DNA of 64,000 nt, taken from Pseudonocardiales bacterium. GTDB lineage: Bacteria; Actinomycetota; Actinomycetes; Mycobacteriales; Pseudonocardiaceae. The notes below the pieces were generated by a model, which saw only the letters and a list, made by a program, of their open reading frames with translations, was not told the origin of the DNA and ran no database searches. This document shows positions 34,772 through 46,113 of the stretch, one piece after another (the first letter of the stretch is position 1; each line of letters starts with the position of its first letter). A program made the translations under genes and the position numbers. The stretch spans positions 62,001-126,000 of the forward strand of contig JAHEXI010000003.1 in assembly GCA_023252195.1 (NCBI GenBank), given 5' to 3'.

Positions 34772-35283
34772 GACCTGCCTTCCCTGTCTCAGCGAGTCCG
34801 GACTGATGCCGGGCGGGGGATCCCGGGGAGCTGGTGTGGACCAGCCGCGATCGGTCGTGCTCGGACAGTGGCCGTGGACCGCGGGAACGTAACGGAGGGC
34901 GACCAGTGTGGGCAAGGCGCCGTTCCGCGATACGTCCGGCCTTATCGGCCAGCGTTGGTTCTTGCGCGCTGGGCGGTCGGTTGTTCCGGAATTACGAGGC
35001 GGAGCCGGCCGCCAAGCTGCTCACCACGGTGCGCACGGCGGTGGGGCCGACCGGCAGAGACAGGTGTCCCACGTCGTGGACCTGATGGTTAGTCACGAGG
35101 ATCCGGATGATCTAGCCTGGCGCTGCGCTTGTGCGATAACGTCTCCAGCGCCGTGTGCGTCGATGCCGCCAACAGCTCCGCCGCCTGGGCGCCGCGAATG
35201 TTTAACTGGCGGGCCGCGGACTGAAGCTGGCCAGCGAGGTTCATGCCCTCACGGTAATCCGGTCACGAGCTACGCTTGGCGCA
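34772..35283. other. Intergenic stretch without a clear gene
   Basis: Between the M23 peptidase and the B12-binding gene there is no frame with family similarity. The only candidate with coding-like third positions is the 51-residue minus-strand frame at 35089-35244, listed separately. The plus-strand frames here lack ribosome binding sites and have shadow-like composition. Both flanking promoters probably lie here. Confidence 0.5.
35089..35244 (-). CDS. Possible small protein or gene remnant
   Basis: A 51-residue frame starts [20 protein letters not shown] and continues with an Ala-rich helix. About 78% of codons end in G or C, compatible with coding, and GAGGG sits very close to the ATG. 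The C-terminal third has weaker codon bias. I do not recognise a family; it may be a remnant. Confidence 0.3.
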   Translation of the reverse strand: MNLAGQLQSAARQLNIRGAQAAELLAASTHTALETLSHKRSARLDHPDPRD

Positions 35284-35691
35284 ATGAGCGGACGTATCCG
35301 GGTGGTCGTCGCCAAGCCGGGACTTGACGGGCACGACCGTGGTGCCAAGGTCGTCGCGCGGGCCCTGCGCGACGCGGGTATGGAGGTCGTCTATACCGGG
35401 CTGCACCAGACGCCGGAGCAGATCGTGGAAACTGTGCTCCAGGAAGACGCTGACGCGGTGGGGCTATCGGTGCTTTCCGGTGCCCACATGACGCTGTTCG
35501 CCAGGGTCATCGAGCTGTTAGAGAGCAAGGGCGCGACGGACGTGCTGGTCTTCGGTGGCGGGATCATCCCCGAACAGGACATCCCGGCGCTCAGCAAGCT
35601 CGGGGTAGCCAAGGTCTTCACTCCGGGCGCCACCACCTACGAGATCGTCGACTGGGTGCGCGCCGCGCTGGCCGCTGCCCCAGTGGAATGA
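35284..35691 (+). CDS. Stand-alone cobalamin-binding protein (methylmalonyl-CoA mutase C-terminal type)
   Basis: The 135-residue protein consists only of the B12-binding fold: [12 protein letters not shown] with the cobalt-ligating histidine in DGHDRG (17-22), then [20 protein letters not shown] and [10 protein letters not shown]. It is the size of the small subunit of acyl-CoA mutases such as isobutyryl- or methylmalonyl-CoA mutase. The large subunit is not in the window. Lying next to sucCD, it suggests that methylmalonyl-CoA derived succinyl-CoA enters the TCA cycle here. Confidence 0.88.
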   Translation: MSGRIRVVVAKPGLDGHDRGAKVVARALRDAGMEVVYTGLHQTPEQIVETVLQEDADAVGLSVLSGAHMTLFARVIELLESKGATDVLVFGGGIIPEQDIPALSKLGVAKVFTPGATTYEIVDWVRAALAAAPVE

Positions 35692-35767
35692 TCCCAGTGG
35701 AATGAGTGATCTTCTTCACGGGTGCCGGTCGGCTGCTGGTGGGGAATAGCTGGATAGGGTCGACCCC

Positions 35768-36949
<1,182 letters not shown>

Positions 36950-36952
36950 CCG

Positions 36953-37843
36953 GTGGCAATCTTGCTGACCAAGGACTCGAAAATAATCGTCCAGGGGATG
37001 ACCGGCTCGGAGGGCCGCAAACATACCCAGCGGATGCTCGATGCGGGTAGTCAGGTCGTCGGCGGGGTTACCCCGGGCAAGGCCGGTCAGGCTGTCGATT
37101 TCACCGGCGCGGCGCTGCCCGTGTTCGGCTCGGTAGCCGAGTCGATGGCCGCTACCGGGGCCGACGTCAGCGTGGTCTTCGTTCCACCACGTTTCGCCAA
37201 GGCCGCGGTGAGCGAAGCAATCGACGCCGGCATCGGGCTGGTCGTCGTCATCACCGAGGGAATCCCGGTGCATGACACCGTCGGCTTCTGCGCGCAGGCC
37301 GCCAGCTTCCCAGCTCGCACCCGTGTGGTCGGCCCGAACTGTCCCGGAGTGATCAGTCCGGGTGCCTCGAATGCCGGGATCATCCCTGCCGACATCACCG
37401 GCCCGGGCCGGATCGGGCTGGTGTCCAAATCCGGCACCCTGACCTACCAGATGATGTTCGAGCTGCGCGATATCGGTTTCTCCACGTGCGTGGGAATCGG
37501 TGGTGACCCGGTTATCGGCACTAGTCATATCGATGCGCTGCAGGCCTTTGAAGATGACCCCGACACTGCGGCGGTGGTGATGATCGGCGAGATCGGCGGG
37601 GATGCCGAAGAGCGCGCCGCCGACTACATCAAAGCCAACATCACCAAACCTGTCGTCGGTTACATCGCTGGCTTCACCGCCCCTGAAGGCAAGACCATGG
37701 GCCATGCTGGTGCCATTGTTTCGGGCTCCGCCGGTACTGCCGAAGCTAAGAAGGATGCCCTGGAGGCGGCGGGTGTTGCGGTCGGCAAGACACCCAGTGA
37801 CACCGCGAAGCTGATGCGCGAGATCATTAAATCGCTGTCCTGA
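36953..37843 (+). CDS. sucD: Succinyl-CoA synthetase alpha subunit
   Basis: The 296-residue subunit carries the CoA-binding Rossmann motif ([13 protein letters not shown]) and the phosphohistidine loop, with the histidine in GHAGAIVSG near residue 246. [10 protein letters not shown] is the usual mid-protein signature. GTG 36953 is 3 nt after sucC. It completes the sucCD operon. Confidence 0.97.
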   Translation: MAILLTKDSKIIVQGMTGSEGRKHTQRMLDAGSQVVGGVTPGKAGQAVDFTGAALPVFGSVAESMAATGADVSVVFVPPRFAKAAVSEAIDAGIGLVVVITEGIPVHDTVGFCAQAASFPARTRVVGPNCPGVISPGASNAGIIPADITGPGRIGLVSKSGTLTYQMMFELRDIGFSTCVGIGGDPVIGTSHIDALQAFEDDPDTAAVVMIGEIGGDAEERAADYIKANITKPVVGYIAGFTAPEGKTMGHAGAIVSGSAGTAEAKKDALEAAGVAVGKTPSDTAKLMREIIKSLS

Positions 37844-37957
37844 TCCGTTCGGTGTCCGTGGGGGTACCCGCGCGCGCTAGCCCGATCCGGTTACTCGCGG
37901 GGCGAGTCGGCGAGGTGATCGCCGCAGCGAGGCGACACGGCTGCGAGGGTGGGGATC

Positions 37958-39271
37958 ATGAGCCTCTTGCTGTCGCCGCTGGTGTCCGATGATGCGGCCC
38001 GTGACCCAGCAGGTGAAGGCACTCGACCTGGCCTGGGTGCGCTGATCGGCGCCGCCTGCCTGCCCGCCGTCGCCAGCTACCTAGTCGCCGCTGTTGCGCT
38101 CGCAATACTCACCGCGGCCGCCGGAGCAAACACTTCCGTGGCGGGGGTGGCTCGGCTGGGGGCGGCGGGCTGGTTGGCCGCGCACCACGTGCCCCTGACC
38201 ATCCAGGGTGCGCCCCTCGGCGTCTTGCCGCTGCTGCCTACGCTGCTGCTCGGCGCACTGGTCGCCCGCGGCGCGACCGGGGTCGCGGACCGGTCCGGAA
38301 TCACCCAGCCCGTCGATGCCGGGTGGGTGGCCGCGACGATCGCCGGTACCCACGGCGTCCTGGGTGCTGTCCTGGCGCTTGTCGCCACCCCGGTCACGAT
38401 CACCGCGGATCCTGCGCAGGCCGCCGTCGGTTGCGCGCTGGTCGCCGGTACCGCTGCGGGTCTGGGTCTGGTGCGGCCCTGCGGGTTGCTGCCTGCGGCG
38501 CTACGACGCGCCCCCGGATGGGTGCGGCCCGGCCTGGAGGCCGGGTTGTGGGGGCTGGCGATTGCGCTGAGCGCCGGCTTCGTCACGGTGCTGTTGGCTC
38601 TGGTGGTGTCCGCGCCTGAGGTCGTTGAGATGTCGGGGCCTGACATCGCAAGCGCCTTCGGGCTGACCGTCGTGTCGATCGGATACCTACCGAACGCGGC
38701 GATCGCCGGACTGTCCTGGCTGGCCGGACCTGGCCTGTCGGTAGGCGCAGTGTCGATCAGCCCGGTCGCCGTGCACGCTGGGTCGGTGCCGGCGGTGCCA
38801 CTGCTCGCCGCGCTGCCGCAGGGCCCGGGGCAACCCTGGTGGGGCGTAGTCCTTGCGGTACCACTGCTGATCGGGGCCGCGGTGGGGCGCCGTTGCGTCG
38901 CCGCCGGCCAGGACCGGTCAGAGCGGCTGCGGGTCCTCGCGGTGGCCGCCACGGCGCTCGCGGTCGGGATCGCCGTGCTTGGCGCGCTGGCTGGCGGGCG
39001 GCTCGGCGCAGCGGCGTTCGACCCGGTCGACATTCCGTTCGGAGCGCTCGCAGCAGTGGTGCTGGCCGCAACGCTGCTGGGTGGCGGCGCCGCCACCCAG
39101 CTGTGGGCGCCAGGCAGACCCCAAGCCCTCCCCGACACCGACCCGGAACCCGACGCTGGGGACCCAGGCTTCAACGACGCTGCGCCTCCCGAGCTCCACA
39201 GCAGCGCTGCCCCGGAGGGCGCGGACAGCTCTGCTGTGGAGCTTGGGAACGGTGGAGCGGAAGGAGACTGA
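37958..39271 (+). CDS. DUF6350 multi-pass membrane protein
   Basis: The 437-residue protein has about nine predicted membrane segments, for example LVAAVALAILTAAAG near the N-terminus and LAVAATALAVGIAVLGALAGG later, with an acidic Pro-rich cytoplasmic tail (about 385-437). It is the homologue of Rv0955, always next to sucCD in actinobacteria, and is of unknown function. ATG 37958 follows GAGGGTGGGG; GTG 37949 is also in frame. In mycobacteria purN and purH follow; here the next gene is the menaquinone reductase, so the synteny ends at this point. Confidence 0.9.
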   Translation: MSLLLSPLVSDDAARDPAGEGTRPGLGALIGAACLPAVASYLVAAVALAILTAAAGANTSVAGVARLGAAGWLAAHHVPLTIQGAPLGVLPLLPTLLLGALVARGATGVADRSGITQPVDAGWVAATIAGTHGVLGAVLALVATPVTITADPAQAAVGCALVAGTAAGLGLVRPCGLLPAALRRAPGWVRPGLEAGLWGLAIALSAGFVTVLLALVVSAPEVVEMSGPDIASAFGLTVVSIGYLPNAAIAGLSWLAGPGLSVGAVSISPVAVHAGSVPAVPLLAALPQGPGQPWWGVVLAVPLLIGAAVGRRCVAAGQDRSERLRVLAVAATALAVGIAVLGALAGGRLGAAAFDPVDIPFGALAAVVLAATLLGGGAATQLWAPGRPQALPDTDPEPDAGDPGFNDAAPPELHSSAAPEGADSSAVELGNGGAEGD

Positions 39272-39346
39272 GCTGGAGACCCGTACACTCGGCCGAACGG
39301 CACTGCGACATCAACGGCACTGCGGGATCGCGGCGAGGGAGCTCCG

Positions 39347-40639
39347 ATGGCCAGGCGTGCGGGTTCCGGCGGCAACGACGCGGACGTAATCGTGGTGGGG
39401 GCGGGGCCGGCGGGTTCGACGGCCGCCGCGTACCTGGCGCGTTCCGGCCTGGACGTGTTGTTGCTGGAGAAGTCCACGTTTCCCCGGGAGAAGGTGTGCG
39501 GGGACGGGCTGACTCCCCGAGGCGTCAAGCAGCTGATCGATCTCGGCATCGATACCAGCGTCGAGGCCGGCTGGTTGCACAACCGGGGCCTGCGGGTGGT
39601 AGGTGGCGGAGTGACGATCGAACTGCCGTGGCCCGATCTGGCCAGCTTCCCGCCCTACGGCGCGGTGCGCACCCGGCTGGACTTCGACGAGATGCTGGCG
39701 CGCCACGCTGAGAAGGCCGGCGCACGGCTATATGAGCAGAACACGGTCACCGAGGCGATCACAGACGAACGTAGCGGTCGGGTCCTCGGTGTGAAGGGCA
39801 AGCAGGGTCCGGACAAACAGCCGATGCAATACCGTGCCCCGCTGACGTTGGCCTGCGATGGGGTCAGCGCCCGGCTCGCGCTGAGCTTGGGGATGGACAA
39901 GCGCGCCGACCGGCCGATGGGTGTCGCGGTGCGGCGCTATTACACCAGCCCCCGCACCCATGACGACTTCCTGGAAAGCCACCTCGAGCTCTGGGACCAC
40001 ACCATCCCGGAGCAGCCCAGGCTGCTGCCCGGCTATGGCTGGATCTTCGGAATGGGCGATGGGACGTCCAACGTCGGCCTGGGGATCCTGTCGACGTCGA
40101 CGGCGTATGGCAAGACCGACTACCGGGCGCTGCTGCGGTCGTGGTTGGACAGCACCCCGGCGGAGTGGGGTTTCCGTGAGGACAACGCCGCTGGCAAGAT
40201 CGCTGGGGCGGCCCTGCCGATGGGTTTCAACCGCACGCCGCACTACCGCAACGGCTTGTTGCTGGTCGGGGACGCCGGCGGCATGGTCAACTCGTTCAAC
40301 GGTGAGGGCATCGCCTATGCGATGCAGTCCGCCCGGTTCGCCGCGGAGTGCACGATCCAGGCACTGGCCCGGCCCGAGGGGCTGGCCCGTGAGCACGCAT
40401 TGCGGCGGTACCCCGCTGCGCTGCGCGAGGAGCTGGGTGGTTATTTCCGGTTGGGCAACGGATTCAGCCGGTTGATCGCGCATCCGGCCGTGATGCGCGC
40501 CGCGACCCGCCACGGCTTGCCGCGCCCGACCTTGATGCGCTTCCTGCTCAAGCTGCTGGCCAACCTCTACGACAGCCGGGAGGGCGACGCGATGGATCGG
40601 GTGATCACAGCCATGACCCGGCTGACTCCCAGCGTGTGA
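39347..40639 (+). CDS. menJ: Geranylgeranyl-reductase family flavoprotein (MenJ-like menaquinone reductase)
   Basis: The 430-residue FAD enzyme has VIVVGAGPAGSTAAAYLAR at the N-terminus, the family signature EKSTFPREKVCGDGLTPRG and the FAD site LLVGDAGGMVNSFNGEGIAYA. M. tuberculosis MenJ (Rv0561c), which reduces one isoprene unit of menaquinone, is encoded next to grcC1 and htpX. Here the same genes flank the nuo operon, so the enzyme probably modifies the quinone used by complex I. GGGAG precedes ATG 39347. Other geranylgeranyl substrates cannot be excluded. Confidence 0.87.
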   Translation: MARRAGSGGNDADVIVVGAGPAGSTAAAYLARSGLDVLLLEKSTFPREKVCGDGLTPRGVKQLIDLGIDTSVEAGWLHNRGLRVVGGGVTIELPWPDLASFPPYGAVRTRLDFDEMLARHAEKAGARLYEQNTVTEAITDERSGRVLGVKGKQGPDKQPMQYRAPLTLACDGVSARLALSLGMDKRADRPMGVAVRRYYTSPRTHDDFLESHLELWDHTIPEQPRLLPGYGWIFGMGDGTSNVGLGILSTSTAYGKTDYRALLRSWLDSTPAEWGFREDNAAGKIAGAALPMGFNRTPHYRNGLLLVGDAGGMVNSFNGEGIAYAMQSARFAAECTIQALARPEGLAREHALRRYPAALREELGGYFRLGNGFSRLIAHPAVMRAATRHGLPRPTLMRFLLKLLANLYDSREGDAMDRVITAMTRLTPSV

Positions 40640-40684
40640 TCGACACACCTGGCGTCGCCGGTAATGCCTGATCGGGGCCGGATT

Positions 40685-40703
40685 TTAGGTTAGCCTCAGG
40701 GCA
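40685..40703 (+). promoter_or_regulatory. Iron-box-like half-site upstream of nuoA
   Basis: TTAGGTTAGCCTCAGGGCA matches the DtxR/IdeR consensus TTAGGTTAGSCTAACCTAA perfectly over the first 12 bases, then only 2 of the last 7. It lies 66 bp before the nuoA start. The strong left half may bind one dimer with iron, or the match may be chance. Confidence 0.35.
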
Positions 40704-40768
40704 CCGCGTGACCGATCCGCACGTAGGGTAGGTGGGGACCTCATGAGACGCCGAAGGAGGGGACGCTA

Positions 40769-41134
40769 GTGCTGCAGCCCTATGTTCCCCTAGTTCTGCT
40801 GCTCCTGCTAGCCGGGGGTTTCGCGGTCTTCTCCATCGTCGCGGCGCCCCATATCGGTCCGCGCCGGTACAACAGGGCCAAGCTCGATGCCTACGAGTGC
40901 GGGATCGAGCCGTCCCCGCAACCGGTTGCGGGAGCCGGGCGGATGCCGGTGGCCTACTACCTCACCGCGATGCTGTTCATCCTGTTCGACATCGAGATGG
41001 TGTTCTTGTACCCGTTCGCGGTCGCCGCGGACTCGTTGGGCATCTTCGGCCTGGTGGAAATCGTTCTGTTCATCGTGACGCTCGGCTTCGCCTATGCCTA
41101 CGTGTGGCGACGCGGCGGGCTGGACTGGAACTGA
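40769..41134 (+). CDS. nuoA: NADH-quinone oxidoreductase subunit A
   Basis: This is a 121-residue, three-helix membrane subunit of the complex I arm. The family loop [13 protein letters not shown] lies after helix 1 and [17 protein letters not shown] is helix 2. GTG 40769 has AAGGAGG 8 nt upstream, the strongest site in the operon, consistent with it being the first gene. In actinobacteria complex I passes electrons from NADH to menaquinone and pumps protons. Confidence 0.97.
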   Translation: MLQPYVPLVLLLLLAGGFAVFSIVAAPHIGPRRYNRAKLDAYECGIEPSPQPVAGAGRMPVAYYLTAMLFILFDIEMVFLYPFAVAADSLGIFGLVEIVLFIVTLGFAYAYVWRRGGLDWN

Positions 41135-41136
41135 TC

Positions 41137-41736
41137 ATGGGTTTGGAAGAGAAACTCCCCAGCGGGATCCTGCTGACCAGTGTCGAGAAGCTGGTCAACT
41201 GGACCCGGAAGTCGTCGCTGTGGCCGGCCACGTTCGGGCTGGCCTGCTGCGCGATTGAAATGATGACGACCGGGGCGCCCCGCTATGACCTGGCCCGTTT
41301 CGGCATGGAGGTCTTCCGCGCCTCCCCGCGGCAGGCCGATCTGATGATCGTGGCGGGTCGGGTGAGCAACAAGATGGCTCCGGTCCTGCGGCAGATCTAT
41401 GACCAGATGCCCGAGCCGCGCTGGGTGCTCTCGATGGGCGTCTGTGCCTCCACCGGGGGCATGTTCAACAACTACGCGATCGTGCAGGGCGTGGACCATA
41501 TCGTCCCGGTGGACATGTACCTGCCCGGTTGCCCGCCGCGTCCGGAGATGCTCATCGACGCCATCCTCAAACTGCACGCCAAGATCATGGATGAGCCGCT
41601 CGGTCCGAAACGGGCAGCGGAGATGGCCGGCCACCACACCGAGATGGTGGCTTCCTCGATTCGCTACGGCCCGCAGAAGAACCCCAGACCATCGGGGAGC
41701 GGCCGGTCCAAGGTCATCGAAGCTCGGAAGCAGTGA
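41137..41736 (+). CDS. nuoB: NADH-quinone oxidoreductase subunit B
   Basis: The 199-residue subunit holds the N2 iron-sulfur cluster next to the quinone site. The cysteines are visible as [18 protein letters not shown] and [12 protein letters not shown] 41137 is 2 nt after the nuoA stop. The C-terminal 35 residues are basic and typical of actinobacterial NuoB. Confidence 0.97.
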   Translation: MGLEEKLPSGILLTSVEKLVNWTRKSSLWPATFGLACCAIEMMTTGAPRYDLARFGMEVFRASPRQADLMIVAGRVSNKMAPVLRQIYDQMPEPRWVLSMGVCASTGGMFNNYAIVQGVDHIVPVDMYLPGCPPRPEMLIDAILKLHAKIMDEPLGPKRAAEMAGHHTEMVASSIRYGPQKNPRPSGSGRSKVIEARKQ

Positions 41737-41739
41737 GCA

Positions 41740-42498
41740 ATGGTGACGGACAAGAATAATAACGGCCTGGCGCCCGGTCAGTACAGCTCGGCCGAGATGA
41801 GCTCAGCTCGGCAAGACGAGCACGAGGCGCACGGCGGGGTAGTCGCCGGCCGGGCCCGGCAGGGAATGTTCGGGGTTGCCGGCTCCGGAGATACCTCCGG
41901 CTACGGCGGACTGACGCTGCCGGCGTACGTGCCGCATCCCGCGCAGCGGCCCTACGGTGGCTGGTTCGACGAGGTCACCGACGAGCTGCTGGCCGCGATG
42001 CGCGAGCGCGGCATGCCCGCCGAGGCGATCCAACAGGTCACCGTGGATCGCGGTGAGATCACCTACTACGTGCACCGGGAGCACCTGCTGGCGCTGTGCC
42101 GCACCCTGCGAGATGATCCGGCGCTGCGCTTCGAGCTGTGCAGCTCGGTCTCCGGCGTTGACTACGGCACCGAGGTCGCCCAACGGCTGCACGCGGTCTA
42201 CCACCTCACCTCGATGACCTACCGGCGGCGGATCCGGCTGGAGGTCGCCGTCGACATCGATGACGCTCACGTGCCCAGCGTGGTCGAGGTCTACCCGACC
42301 GCGGACTGGCAGGAGCGGGAAGCCTGGGACATGTTCGGCATCATCTTCGACGGCCACCCGGCGCTGACCCGGATTCTCATGCCCGACGACTGGGACGGCC
42401 ACCCGCAGCGTAAGGACTACCCGCTGGGCGGGATCCCGGTGGAGTACAAGGGCGGCGCCGAGATCCCACCGCCGGACCAGCGGAGGGCGTACTCCTGA
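41740..42498 (+). CDS. nuoC: NADH-quinone oxidoreductase subunit C
   Basis: The 252-residue hydrophilic subunit of the peripheral arm has the signature [16 protein letters not shown] and, near the C-terminus, [20 protein letters not shown] followed by [18 protein letters not shown] 75-residue N-terminal extension rich in Gly and Ala precedes the conserved part. Its stop overlaps the nuoD ATG by 1 nt. Confidence 0.97.
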   Translation: MVTDKNNNGLAPGQYSSAEMSSARQDEHEAHGGVVAGRARQGMFGVAGSGDTSGYGGLTLPAYVPHPAQRPYGGWFDEVTDELLAAMRERGMPAEAIQQVTVDRGEITYYVHREHLLALCRTLRDDPALRFELCSSVSGVDYGTEVAQRLHAVYHLTSMTYRRRIRLEVAVDIDDAHVPSVVEVYPTADWQEREAWDMFGIIFDGHPALTRILMPDDWDGHPQRKDYPLGGIPVEYKGGAEIPPPDQRRAYS

Positions 42499-43895
42499 TG
42501 ACGCCACAGCAACAGGGGGATACGGAACCAGCACACACCGTCGGCAGCGGCACAGCCGACACAGCCAGCGACGCCACCAACTCGGCCGATCCCTACGCCG
42601 CCACGGCACGGGAGACCACCGAGGGCCGGGTGTACACCGTCACCGGCGGCGACTGGGACAGCCTGATCGAGGACTGGAAACACGACGAACGCATCGTCGT
42701 CAACATGGGGCCGCAGCATCCCTCCACGCACGGCGTGCTGCGGTTGGTCCTGGAGCTGGAAGGCGAAGTCGTCACGCAGGCCCGCTCTGTGATCGGCTAC
42801 CTGCACACCGGTATCGAGAAGAACTGCGAGTACCGGACCTGGACCCAAGGCGTCACCTTCGTGACCCGGGCGGACTACCTGGCGCCGCTGTTCAACGAGG
42901 CGGCCTACTGCCTGGCCACCGAGAAGCTGCTCGGCATCACCGCACCGCGCCGCGCGCAGGTGATCCGGGTGCTGCTCATGGAGCTAAACCGGTGCAGCTC
43001 GCACCTGGTGGCGATCGCCACCGGCGGGATGGAGCTCGGTGCACTCACCGGCATGACCGCCGGGTTCCGCGAGCGCGAGGAAGTCCTGCATCTGCTGGAG
43101 TTCCTCACCGGCCTGCGGATGAACCACGCGTTCATCCGGCCCGGCGGCGTCGCCCAAGATCTGCCCGAAGGCTACGAGACCAAGATCCGGGATTTCCTGA
43201 CGGTGATGGACTCCCGGCTGCCGGACTACGACAAGCTGCTCACCGGCCAGCCGATCTGGAAGCAGCGCCTGCAGAATGTGGGCTACCTGCCGCTGGACGG
43301 TTGCCTGCAGCTGGGTGTCACCGGCCCGATCCTGCGCTGCGCCGGTTTGGAATGGGACCTGCGCAAGGTGGAGCCCTACTGCGGCTATGAGGAGTACACC
43401 TTCGAGGTCCCCACCTCCACAGACGCGGACTGCTACGCCCGCTACCTGCTGCGCGTCGAAGAGATCCACCAGTCACTGAAGATCGTCGCTCAGTGCCTGG
43501 ACAAGCTGGAACCCGGCCCGGTAATGGTGGAGGACCCCAAGGTCGCGTGGCCGGCGAAGCTGTCCGTCGGCGCCGACGGGCTGGGCAACTCGCTGGAACA
43601 CGTCCGCAAGATCATGGGGCAGTCGATGGAGTCACTGATCCACCACTTCAAGCTGGTCACCGAGGGTTTCGCAGTGCCGCCCGGTCAGGTGTACTCGTCG
43701 GTGGAGTCGCCGCGCGGCGAGCTGGGCTATCACCTGGTCTCCGATGGGGGGACCCGGCCGATGCGGGTGCACGTCCGAGACCCCAGCTTCGTCAACCTGC
43801 AGTCGATGCCGGCGATGAGCGAGGGCGGCTTGGTGGCCGACGTCATCGCTGCGGTGGCGTCGATCGACCCGGTGATGGGAGGCGTGGATCGATGA
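42498..43895 (+). CDS. nuoD: NADH-quinone oxidoreductase subunit D
   Basis: The 465-residue NiFe-hydrogenase-like subunit forms the quinone chamber with NuoB. Features are [14 protein letters not shown], the [11 protein letters not shown] loop, and [12 protein letters not shown]-like [18 protein letters not shown] near the C-terminus. About 60 residues of Thr/Ala-rich leader precede the conserved domain. The TGATG overlap with nuoC and the ATGA with nuoE indicate coupled translation. Confidence 0.97.
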   Translation: MTPQQQGDTEPAHTVGSGTADTASDATNSADPYAATARETTEGRVYTVTGGDWDSLIEDWKHDERIVVNMGPQHPSTHGVLRLVLELEGEVVTQARSVIGYLHTGIEKNCEYRTWTQGVTFVTRADYLAPLFNEAAYCLATEKLLGITAPRRAQVIRVLLMELNRCSSHLVAIATGGMELGALTGMTAGFREREEVLHLLEFLTGLRMNHAFIRPGGVAQDLPEGYETKIRDFLTVMDSRLPDYDKLLTGQPIWKQRLQNVGYLPLDGCLQLGVTGPILRCAGLEWDLRKVEPYCGYEEYTFEVPTSTDADCYARYLLRVEEIHQSLKIVAQCLDKLEPGPVMVEDPKVAWPAKLSVGADGLGNSLEHVRKIMGQSMESLIHHFKLVTEGFAVPPGQVYSSVESPRGELGYHLVSDGGTRPMRVHVRDPSFVNLQSMPAMSEGGLVADVIAAVASIDPVMGGVDR

Positions 43896-44746
43896 GCCGC
43901 GCCAAAAAACGAACAGGCAACCCAGCGTTCACTGCGCGGCCGGTCGCGGCGGCGGGAGTGCCCGACCAGGCCGCGCCGACGACCCTGACCACGGTGCAGG
44001 ACGTGCCGGTGGAGCGACCCGTGCGGGTGGACACCAGCGTGTTCGACGAACAGACCTGGCAGCGAGCTGGAGAGATCATCGCGCGCTACCCGCGATCTCG
44101 ATCGGCGCTGCTGCCCATGCTGCACCTGGTGCAGAGCGTCCAAGGTCACGTCAGCCAGGCCGGAATCGTGTTCTGCGCCCAGCAGCTAAGCCTTACCACC
44201 GCCGAGGTGAGCGCTGTGGTCACCTTCTACACCATGTACAAGCGCCAACCCACCGGCGAGCACCTGGTCAGCGTGTGCACCAACACGCTGTGCGCGGCGC
44301 TGGGCGGCGACGACATCTACTCCCGGTTGCGCAAGCAGCTCGGGGTCGGCCATGAGGAGACCGCCGGCCGGCCGGGCTCGAAGGGCTCGATCACCCTCGA
44401 GCACGCCGAATGTCTGGCTGCCTGCGACCTGGCTCCGGTGCTGCAGGTGAACTACGAGTTCTACGACAACCAGACGCCGGAGTCGGCCGTGGCGTTGGTG
44501 GAGGCGCTGCGCCGTGGGGATCGGCCGGCGCCGACCCGCGGTGCGCCATTGACCGACTGGCGCAGCGCCGAGCTACAGCTAGCGGGCTTCTTCGGTGCGC
44601 CCTCGGAGTTGCGTGATGCGGTGGACGCGCCGTCGGCGGCGCCCGAGACGCTGGCCGGCAACCAGCTCGCGCAGGATAACGGCTGGCAGGCGCCGGCGAC
44701 GCCCGACCAGGCCCCGCCGCTACCCGACGTTGCCGCCAAGAAGTGA
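43892..44746 (+). CDS. nuoE: NADH-quinone oxidoreductase subunit E
   Basis: The 284-residue thioredoxin-like subunit holds the N1a [2Fe-2S] cluster, with ligands in [13 protein letters not shown] and [14 protein letters not shown]. It is 30-60 residues longer than common NuoE proteins because of an N-terminal leader (about 45 residues) and a C-terminal Pro/Ala-rich tail. ATG 43892 overlaps the nuoD stop. Confidence 0.96.
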   Translation: MSRAKKRTGNPAFTARPVAAAGVPDQAAPTTLTTVQDVPVERPVRVDTSVFDEQTWQRAGEIIARYPRSRSALLPMLHLVQSVQGHVSQAGIVFCAQQLSLTTAEVSAVVTFYTMYKRQPTGEHLVSVCTNTLCAALGGDDIYSRLRKQLGVGHEETAGRPGSKGSITLEHAECLAACDLAPVLQVNYEFYDNQTPESAVALVEALRRGDRPAPTRGAPLTDWRSAELQLAGFFGAPSELRDAVDAPSAAPETLAGNQLAQDNGWQAPATPDQAPPLPDVAAKK

Positions 44747-44766
44747 CCACTACAGCAGGAGGAGCC

Positions 44767-46113
44767 GTGACCGAGCGGACACTCACCCCGGTGTTGACCC
44801 GGCGGTGGCTGTCGCCGAAATCGTGGACGCTGGACACCTACACCGAATTTGACGGCTACACCGCGCTGCGCACCGCGCTGGCCGCGCAGCCCGATCAGTT
44901 GATCCAGCTCATGAAGGACTCCGGGCTGCGCGGTCGCGGCGGGGCGGGTTTCCCCACCGGCTTGAAGTGGAGTTTCATCCCGCAGGTCAAGCCAGGCGAG
45001 CAGGCCGGCGGGGCAGCGGCCAAACCCAAGTACCTGGTGATCAACGCAGATGAGGGCGAGCCGGGCACCTGCAAAGACGTGCCGCTGATGATGGCCGACC
45101 CGCACTCGCTGATCGAAGGCTGCATCATCACCAGCTACGCGATCCGCGCCCACGAGTGCTTCATCTACGTCCGCGGCGAGATGCTGCACTGCAATCGCCG
45201 GCTGCAGCAGGCGGTCAACGAGGCTTACCAGGCCGGCTACTTGGGCAAAGACATCCTCGGCTCGGGGTTTGACCTCGACATCGTGATTCATGCCGGTGCC
45301 GGCGCCTACATCTGTGGTGAGGAGACCGCGCTGCTCGACTCGCTGGAGGGCCGGCGTGGCCAGCCCCGGCTCAAGCCGCCGTTCCCGGCCACCTCCGGGC
45401 TCTACGAGGCACCCACCGTGGTGAACAACGTGGAGACCATCTGCAGCGTGCCGTACATCGTCAACGGCGGGGCGGACTGGTTTCGCACGATGGGCACCGA
45501 GAAGTCGCCCGGTCCGAAGATCTACTCGATCTCCGGGCATGTGCAGCGGCCCGGACAGTACGAGGCCCCGCTGGGTATCACGTTGCGGGAGTTGCTGGAG
45601 CTGTCCGGCGGGATGAAGGGCGGCCCGCTGAAGTTCTGGACGCCGGGCGGATCGTCCACCCCGATGCTGGCTGCCCAGCACATGGATGTGCCGCTGGACT
45701 TCGAGGGCGCCGCGGCGGCCGGCTCCATGCTGGGCACCACCGCCGTGATGGTCTTCAACACGTCGGTGAGTGTGCCGTGGGCGGTGATGAAGTGGACCGA
45801 GTTCTACAAGCACGAGTCCTGCGGTAAATGCACACCGTGCCGGGAGGGGACGTACTGGTTGACCCTGATCCTGCAACGGATGGTGCGCCACGAGGGCACC
45901 GCAGCCGACGTGGAGACCATGCTGGACGTCTGTGACAACATCCTGGGTCGGTCGTTCTGCGCACTCGGGGACGGCGCCGCCAGCCCCATCATGAGCGGCA
46001 TCAAGTACTTCCGCCAGGAGTTCCTGGACCTGTGCGCCAAGCAACCCGGATACGGACGCCCGCAGCAGATCAATCCGGGGTCGGAGATCGGCCTGGCAGG
46101 GTCGCGCCGATGA
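44767..46113 (+). CDS. nuoF: NADH-quinone oxidoreductase subunit F (NADH-binding)
   Basis: The 448-residue subunit binds FMN, NADH and the N3 cluster. Motifs: [16 protein letters not shown] (FMN and NADH), [19 protein letters not shown], and the 4Fe-4S ligands in [14 protein letters not shown] plus the later FCALGD. The start is uncertain: GTG 44767 follows AGGAGG by 4 nt, and GTG 44743 overlaps the nuoE stop in GTGA. ATGA overlap with nuoG follows. Confidence 0.96.
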   Translation: MTERTLTPVLTRRWLSPKSWTLDTYTEFDGYTALRTALAAQPDQLIQLMKDSGLRGRGGAGFPTGLKWSFIPQVKPGEQAGGAAAKPKYLVINADEGEPGTCKDVPLMMADPHSLIEGCIITSYAIRAHECFIYVRGEMLHCNRRLQQAVNEAYQAGYLGKDILGSGFDLDIVIHAGAGAYICGEETALLDSLEGRRGQPRLKPPFPATSGLYEAPTVVNNVETICSVPYIVNGGADWFRTMGTEKSPGPKIYSISGHVQRPGQYEAPLGITLRELLELSGGMKGGPLKFWTPGGSSTPMLAAQHMDVPLDFEGAAAAGSMLGTTAVMVFNTSVSVPWAVMKWTEFYKHESCGKCTPCREGTYWLTLILQRMVRHEGTAADVETMLDVCDNILGRSFCALGDGAASPIMSGIKYFRQEFLDLCAKQPGYGRPQQINPGSEIGLAGSRR

